Part shown: piece by piece, positions 59,301-64,000 of the stretch | Numbering within the stretch: position 1 is the stretch's first letter | How the letters are laid out: each line of letters begins with the position of its first letter | Assembly: GCA_029168955.1 (NCBI GenBank) | Contig: JAPDOI010000948.1 | Coordinates: forward strand, 1-64,000 | Length of the DNA: 64,000 nucleotides | From: Aplectana chamaeleonis | Taxonomy: Eukaryota > Nematoda > Chromadorea > Rhabditida > Cosmocercidae | Direction of reading: 5' to 3' | The notes under the pieces: generated by a model | Databases searched by the model: none | What the model was told of the DNA's origin: nothing | Seen by the model: the letters and a program-made list of their open reading frames with translations, nothing else | Position numbers and translations under genes: made by a program

Positions 59301-62246
59301 CGACTACACTACTCTTGCCACGGCTGCGAACAGTAATGCGTGGTTTATACTTTTGCTGCCGAGCGGCGCGGTGAAGTGCAACATATCACAGCGCTTGTGT
59401 CGGTCCGCGCGAAGAATATTAGGCGTGACGCGGCCCGACATGATCGATATTATGAGATCGCACAACGCCGCACCGCTCGGAAGCGGAAGTATAAACGACC
59501 CATTGAAGTAATGCACTCACTGTCTCGTGCCGCTAGGCGGCGGCAGTAAAGATAGCCTAGACTTGTCTCCCTAGTAGTGAAAGTGTAAACTTTTATAACT
59601 CGGTTGAAGGCAACAGACCCGCTCGAAAAAATTGTGATAACTACGCTATTTGGTCGTATGGCCCCTAGAAGAACGCTCACGCCGTAGGAGCGTCAAAAAC
59701 GAGTCAAACGACTAAATCTGAGCAATGCAAATCGAAAAATTTCGTCATCCACGCTCATGAGCTTCCTCAGCCCCGCCCTCTCAATAGACGAATACGGTCT
59801 TTTCGGCTGGTTTTTGGAGCTTCCAACGAGGTGAGCGTTTTAGTACAGGTTGTAAAAGTCTATCGGCTCTGCTATCTCAAAAGTTTTGTCGCTAGTATTC
59901 GCTATTTCATCGGCTCGGGCATAACTCGTCCACTTTTACTCTATAAGAAAACAAGCGTCATTCCTGTATTTGCATGCAGTTTTCGCCGGTTTTTTCGTTA
60001 GTTTCCCATAATACCAGCTTCAGGCCTTCAATTTATGTCGAAAAATCGATACCATTTTCAAGCGTGTCTGCTGCCTTTGAATAACGAGTGATTCTTCAGT
60101 GAAAGGGGAACTGATATTTAGCAGCAGGCCGCTCTGAGGGAGTCACGGATCAGCCCGTATAGCATAGCGGGCCAACCGTTGGCTTGCCTCGCCTCTGCAC
60201 AAACGCGGCGGGCCGTTCCATTTTGAGAGTTATCAACGCGGAGAGGCTATAGACTTTCCAACTGTTCTTCTGGTAAAAGGTGGATCATCCGGATTCCCAG
60301 TCCCACCTGATTGAAATAGAGAGTGTCTTGATCCTTGCCCTCGATGGCGCAGTCGAGACGACTTTTCACGAATGACGTCCACTCGTGTTGGTGTTTTCCT
60401 CTGGAAGAAACTACAGTTTTTTCTAGAGAGGCGTCCCGTAAAAGAAAATAACTTACGCTCCGCCTGTATCATCACGGCAAACTCGCCCGATTCGGGCCAC
60501 CCTTCTCAGCCCGCAACCCTCACTTTCTGTGGGTGGTTCCGAGAAGAACGCCAAAACTTCCTAAAGTGATTGTTTAGAAGCAATACTACAGAAATAATTG
60601 ATCGCGTGAGGATAGACCATGTGGAGGAGCAAGCTTCGTGGAAGTTGGCAGGACAGCAGATTAGCGTCAGCGTGAAAGGTCGCGTCGCGGTACGCGTACA
60701 TTACTCCCAAAGCATATCCGCCGAGCACTCCCGCTCTCCTGGAGATTAGGCGCAAGGTTCTGCCCTATTTTGGCTTTTCTGAAATTGGGGATAGACAGGT
60801 ATACCTGGACTAGGTGACTCTATCCAGAAGTTTTACAATCTACGATTGAGAACTGGCCTGTAAGTAAAGAGTTGTGGTTTCGGTATTCATCGCATGATAA
60901 AAAGCCGGTTTCTACGGCATATGTGTGATTGCTTCGTCTCGCCATGCGGCGGGTAACCCCACTTGCGGCGGGTAACCGCACTTTCGGCATTCATGGCGCT
61001 GCTGGGAGACGATTTCCAACGCGCGCGGCCAAGCAAGCACCGACAATTCCTAACCATTTTTCCTGTAACTTCGCACGTTTCTTGGGACAACCTGTGGCCT
61101 GCGCACCGATTCAGCGGAAAGTCTCAGAAATGAAATTTTACCCACACCCTGCCTCTAAGGGCTATGGTATTTTCCGTCGCTGTCATGAGCGAAAGGCTAG
61201 CAATCTAGTACAAATCGCGGCGAGACCAGCATCGGAGCAACGACATCGGCCGTCATGAGGGCAGTCTACAGGCGCTTAAAGCAGCGATGTGTTGCAGCAG
61301 GGTCGAATGAGGGACATGCAGAGTTCAAGTCGCGGCGTCGCTCGGAGCGACGAACAGCGCTAGGAGATGCGATACCGATTGCTTGAGGCGACAGGAGCAA
61401 CTAAAGCGGCGTGAAGAGCGGCGAGGGGCAACGCAAAGTGTTTGTTCCGCTACGTCAATGCCAGCGAGCAGCAATCGATGCCGCGACGGCATCGATTTGT
61501 TCAAAAACATTTTTGTCGCCGCGTCAAGGTTGACGCTCACCCCTACACTGTAGAGCCGGGATCACACTTTGAGCCAGGAGCGAAGCGACAAAATATTTCC
61601 AATCAATATCGATCAAAAATCAAATTGATTGATATGCACTGTCGCTGACGCTAGCCGCAAGATGTGTGAATCCAGCCTAAATGTGCCGGAGCCTGTCGCT
61701 GCTACTGTCGCGCTTGTAGCTGTGGAGCGCATTGCAACAGCGACTGAATGTCGCAGAAGTATACCATAAATAAATAATCGATGCGTCTGGAGCTCGAATA
61801 CCCTCGTTGGCTGATGCTATTCTGCAGCTCTGTCATACTCGTCAACGAGAAATGTGCATAGGTTAGAGTGATCATGTCTAGTGCTCAGAATTGTCAAGCA
61901 GGTTAGCGCTATGTTACTCACGTGCTTGTTTTCTGTGAGTTTGACGAATTGGGCGCCGTCAGTTTGTGTTTCACCGCGGCCTGTTCGCAGCATACTCGAT
62001 GTGCCAATTTTCTGCGGATCTTTCCTCATTAGTAGGAGCTCGGAAGACGAGTAGTCTGGCGCTGTAATTGATAAATGTACCATACTTTTGCTCCGTTATG
62101 GCATAAGCTGACCCTTTTCAAACGTACCGTTCGCAGTGTAGAGATAGCGACCAGAGAAGAGGAACGGAGCAACAACGTCAGGAGCATGAGGTGCGAGACC
62201 ATCACCAGGAAATGTCAGACGGGCGCCTGAATGATAGAGAGCATAG
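47391..62246 (-). CDS. Transmembrane (class 1-like) semaphorin, 3' 13 exons
   Basis: A guidance ligand/receptor at the cell surface that binds plexins. Exons, 5' to 3': 62246-62128, 62061-61922, 60560-60457, 60400-60307, 58749-58539, 58473-58396, 55421-55300, 52490-52398, 51729-51602, 50644-50553, 49876-49784, 47698-47620, 47502-47391; all phases agree (487 residues). Sema: FPGDGLAPHAPDVVAPFLFS, VARIGRVCRDDTGG, EWTSFVKSRLDCAI, FVYGAFRSQLAGLGSSAVCA, LNTVFFIATDQGKIFKV. PSI (exon 9): CHRVQSCSECLSLGDPECAW. Then a Thr-rich stalk (VVEKTTTTTLAPP), a Cys-containing linker (ECLCESPTQLPC), one membrane helix (WAGFLFCIGLASGALLNLLL, then TRSR), and a 36-residue tail ending SIQTYC. No Ig domain is visible. 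About 150 N-terminal sema residues and the signal peptide must lie beyond the right edge. Introns are repeat-filled. Which nematode paralogue (smp-1, smp-2) it matches cannot be settled by eye. Confidence 0.92.
47946..48099. mobile_element. MITE with GTCTGTCCGAATGAG ends
   Basis: GTCTGTCCGAATGAG at the left is mirrored by GTCTCATTCGAACAGAG at the right. It lies in the semaphorin intron before exon 12. Related to 49042-49233 and to a half copy from 58788. Confidence 0.65.
48281..48764. mobile_element. TTAA-type MITE, family 1 copy b
   Basis: TTAA at 48277-48280 and 48765-48768. Ends are AGGCAGTGTTCACGAT and ATCGTGAACACTGCCT. The body is 484 bp, inside a semaphorin intron. Confidence 0.88.
49042..49233. 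mobile_element. MITE with CATGAAGTCTGTCC / GGCAGACTTTATG ends
   Basis: The left CATGAAGTCTGTCCAAGTGA continues GACTGTTCG. The right is its approximate reverse complement, CGGACAGTCTCATTCGGGCA then GACTTTATG. It lies in the same semaphorin intron as 47946-48099. Confidence 0.75.
52159..52310. repeat. Foldback element, arms about 60 bp
   Basis: AGTTCTGCAATCGCGTTCAG, then CATCGTAGAAGCGAAGCGGT at the left pair with ACCGCTTCGCTTCTACGATT and CTGAACGCGATTGCGGAACT at the right. It sits in the semaphorin intron just past the exon 8 donor (exon 8 ends at 52398). Confidence 0.85.
52712..54283. mobile_element. Candidate TIR element with ATTCGAAATTCGAAT subterminal words
   Basis: TAGGTAGTATACTTCGGAC near 52714 matches in reverse the CCCAAGTATAGTACCTA near 54266-54282. 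Both flanks are filled with TATTCGAAATTCGAAT words (52745-52990, 54080-54245), the layout of the hAT-like elements. No 8-bp duplication was found, so the boundaries and class are uncertain. It encloses the MITE at 53538-53793. Confidence 0.5.
53538..53793. mobile_element. MITE with TGGGCCAAATTCCGGTCCG ends
   Basis: The left TGGGCCAAATTCCGGTCCGC, then TTGCGTCTCGACA, is mirrored by TGTCGAGATGCAATTTCGGA and CCGGAATTTGGCCCA at the right. A related half (GCGGTCCGCAATCGCGTATT, CGAC) occurs at about 33580-33670. Confidence 0.8.
54515..55045. repeat. GC-rich MITE pair in the semaphorin intron
   Basis: The 54515-54620 segment belongs to the GTCGTTTATACT family. 54630-55040 begins CATACTACTAAAAGCCAGCG and ends CGGCGAAAGTATGAACGAC, sharing CATGGCGTCGCCGCTGGAGT and ATTCAT with 29160-29520. 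Confidence 0.6.
55601..56219. mobile_element. TTAA-type MITE, family 3 (CCCATTCACGACCACG ends)
   Basis: TTAA at 55597-55600 and 56220-56223 flanks a 619-bp element with ends CCCATTCACGACCACG and CGTGGTCGTGAATGGG. CCC right after TTAA is the piggyBac convention. Three copies of the palindrome CCCACCGGTGGGACACG lie near the termini (about 55678, 56148, 56189). No coding frame. It lies in the semaphorin intron between exons 6 and 7. Confidence 0.85.
56224..56707. mobile_element. TTAA-type MITE, family 2 copy b
   Basis: Ends are AGGCACAGTACACCC and GGGTGTCATGTGCCT. The left TTAA (56220-56223) is shared with the right end of the family-3 element and the right TTAA is 56708-56711. It is collinear with 26952-27407 apart from a small internal duplication (CCACCAC.GGCCCGACCCCCT twice, 56348-56395). 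Confidence 0.87.
57002..58038. mobile_element. hAT-like non-autonomous element with CGGAAACGGAA words
   Basis: A perfect 8-bp duplication GTTGGAAG (56994-57001, 58039-58046) flanks ends CAGGGCTGTGCGGAA and TTCCGCACAGCCCTG, a perfect 15-bp terminal inverted repeat. Arrays of CGGAAACGGAAAC words lie inside both ends (57040-57100, 57960-58020). It is 1037 bp with no transposase, inside the semaphorin intron between exons 6 and 7. Confidence 0.92.
59128..59285. mobile_element. MITE with AGGGCTCCGTCCATAGCAGACG ends
   Basis: AGGGCTCCGTCCATAGCAGA is mirrored by TCTGCTGTGGACGGAGCCT. The interior has CTAGCGTCA/TGACGCTAG. It lies in the semaphorin intron between exons 4 and 5. Confidence 0.75.
59338..59502. 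repeat. GTCGTTTATACT-family MITE, complete copy
   Basis: Begins TGGTTTATACTTTTGC then CGAGCGG, and ends CCGCTCGGAAGCGGAAGTAT then AAACGACC. The centre has GATCGATATTATGAGAT. It is the clearest single copy of the family also seen at 5.1, 21.1, 22.2 and 54.5 kb. Confidence 0.7.
61250..61760. repeat. Decayed CGTCGCT-rich repeats
   Basis: 61255-61540 resembles the body of the element at 8481-8744 (CTGCAGAGTT-like CATGCAGAGTTCAAGTCGCG, then GAGCGACGA). 61555-61678 is a TIR element (GCCGGGATCACACTT / TGTGTGAATCCAGCC) related to 31401-31523. Both lie in the semaphorin intron between exons 2 and 3. Confidence 0.55.
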
Positions 62247-62432
62247 CTAAAAAAATTACGGTGATTATATCCTCTGGTTCCGAGCAAGATTTCCTCTGTT
62301 CCCTCGCGCGCTTGTGCGGAGCGAGGGTACAGACAGCGAGAGATTGTGGGGAGAAGGAGACGCAGCGTACTCACGCCGACGCACGCGACGAACGGAGATA
62401 AATCACACTCGGAAACACAGGGTACATACCAG

Positions 62433-62587
62433 GAAGGCAATCCAAAGCAAAAATTGGGATATTCTTATGATTTTCATGGGAATTCGTTCCACGCCGCTCA
62501 ACAGTACTACTACAGTGCGTTGCAAAATTATACGACATACCAGAAATTTTATAGTCTTGGAAATCGTGTGAATTTCACTACCAAACT
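62433..62587 (+). CDS. Tyr-rich exon-like block, unknown gene
   Basis: It lies between an acceptor (ACATACCAG, ending 62432) and a donor (GTGAGT at 62588). One frame is open through all 155 bases and encodes a Tyr/Gln/Asn-rich peptide (GYSYDFHGNSFHAAQQYYYS, then ALQNYTTYQKFYSLGN). The composition is unlike the surrounding repeats and suggests a secreted or structural protein. It is on the strand opposite the semaphorin and would lie in that gene's upstream intron. A following acceptor (TTTTGCAG, ending 62740) opens a compatible frame, but no homology supports it. Confidence 0.4.
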
Positions 62588-64000
62588 GTGAGTGCCAATC
62601 GATGCAGCACCTTGGAGAACCCCTAAGTATGACTTCTCAGGAAATCGGATCAAATGCCAGGACACCAGAAAACGTCGAAAGGCCGTAGCAGAATTATACG
62701 AGATAGCTGATGTTCTCGCGAAAATATCAATTTTGCAGCCTCCGTATCAAATACATCGTGCTAAGGGTCACCACCAAAAACCTCAAGGGCATGGTTCGCG
62801 CTGAAAACAACTTTCCATTCTTAAGACTTAAATTCGTGAATGAGCCCGGTAGATCACACCGGTGAACTTGGGCGCGTCAAAAACCTCGGGTTACGAGGTT
62901 AGACGAGGTTAAAGATCAGGATCCGCCACCAGTTCTTATCAGTCATCTACCACCTTTCATAGAATGTTGATGAAACCGTCAAAAACATGAAAAACAGCTA
63001 CGGCACAAACCTCACTTGCAGAAAAAACTGAGAATGACAGTGACGAGGTCTCCACTCTTTCAACATTTCCGTTCACTAGAGAGGCCAAGCAGCACAAAAC
63101 ATGGAAAACTTATATATCATATGTTTTCTGCGCGTACGATGCCTTCGAGCTAATAACTAACCCGAAAACTCTGTTTGGCATGTTTCAACCCATTTGCTGA
63201 GCATGGATAAATTGAGCTGGACCAGAGTTTTGTATCAGCTGCTCTGAGCGTGGGCTCGGCGCCTATAACGTCCCACAAGTTTCCAATTGACTTGAGGATC
63301 CGCTATCAGATAGAGTTCGCGCAATAAATTTAGTCTGATGAATGGACGAGGCTGCAACGGTAGATCACCCCGCGCGAATGAAAACCCAATTCTCCAGTGA
63401 GGCCGCCTCCACCGCACGGCCAGCTGCCTGGTCTATGCGTCAGACTTGATCGAAGACGGAAATCGTAGACCATGGAAGCAAAGCGACAAGCTGTAAGGAC
63501 CCCGCCAGAGCTGGTCGATCGACTGAGTCCCACCTGGTCTATACGCACCTAAACAGCGACAGACGGAACCAGAATATCCACCGAATGAGTCCGTCTGCGA
63601 CCGTCTGCATGCGTCTGAAATCTACCAATCTACCCAGTCGATACTGGTGTTCAACGCGCACACCCTGGCAGGGCGAGTACACCCGAATTCGTTTTTTTCG
63701 CTTCGGACTCAGCCAGACTCAGTCAGTTTCTTCCACCAAGCTTGACGGGGCACAAACCAAGGCCTGAGGTTCATCCAGACAAAAAATCAAGTGAATACGT
63801 CTTAGAAAGGTTAGGCATCTTTCATAGGCCTCGCTGAAATCGCGGCACGCGCCGTGAACTATAAAAGTTCTTACCGCGCGGCACGCGCGGGACGTGCGGT
63901 AAGAACTTTCATAGTTCACCAGCACCGCCGCCCAAACCGCCGTGGCGGTTTTACCGTTTCAATCAATACTTGCTTCTCGATTTGAGTCCGCTCCAACTTA
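62588..64000. other. No gene recognised; palindrome near right edge
   Basis: No sema 5' exon was recognised on the - strand here. GTGAACTATAAAAGTTCTTACCG (63851 onward) is mirrored by CGGTAAGAACTTTCATAGTTCAC (ending about 63919), giving a 30-bp-arm hairpin around CGCGCGGGACGTG. Confidence 0.45.

Noticed and set aside
1..64000. CRISPR arrays, operon-type promoters, integrons or prokaryotic replication origins
   Set aside because: Split genes and eukaryotic transposons show nuclear metazoan DNA; the regular repeats present are minisatellites and subterminal arrays without spacers.

Overview
This window looks like nuclear DNA of a nematode, most likely a parasitic clade V (strongylid, hookworm-like) worm. 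There is no bacterial gene layout. Genes are split into short exons with nematode-style junctions (GTAAG donors, TTTCAG or TTTTAG acceptors), and most of the sequence is interspersed repeats. The species call is inference from gene structure and from the styles of retrotransposon and mariner present.

Two host loci can be rebuilt exon by exon with every reading phase agreeing. (1) On the + strand, 29643-40778 encodes a complete nicotinamide riboside kinase (exons 1-5, 204 codons). It is followed, without phase break, by a complete molybdopterin synthase large subunit (MOCS2B/MoaE; exons 6-11, 192 residues). This is either a fused two-enzyme protein or an extremely compact dicistronic unit. One intron uses a GC donor, and the 6.8 kb intron 8 carries a non-LTR retrotransposon plus a hAT-like element. 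(2) On the - strand, 62246 down to 47391 encodes the 3' 13 exons (487 residues) of a transmembrane semaphorin: most of the sema domain, a PSI domain, a Thr-rich stalk, one membrane helix and a short cytoplasmic tail. Its 5' exons lie beyond the right edge.

The left third (1-29 kb) holds no confident intact gene. It has relics of several non-LTR reverse transcriptases (about 0.5-0.9, 9.9-11.2, 15.4-17.8 and 25.3-26.4 kb) and a broken mariner transposase (13.9-14.6 kb). It also has five exon-like fragments of two related acidic types (5.87, 6.72, 7.75, 8.80 and 18.17 kb) that look like a scattered, duplicated gene.

Repeats dominate the rest. Three families of short inverted-repeat elements sit in TTAA targets, and two of them are fused through one shared TTAA near 56.22 kb. 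Four or five hAT-like non-autonomous elements, three with perfect 8-bp target duplications, each carry dense arrays of a different short subterminal word. Other repeats are a mariner-derived deletion element at 42.3-42.9 kb, numerous foldback elements, and a TIR element at 44.87-45.52 kb that contains a 138-codon open frame. A nearly full-length non-LTR element (36.0-39.5 kb, - strand) has a zinc-finger N-terminus preceded by a 2A-like NPGP motif.
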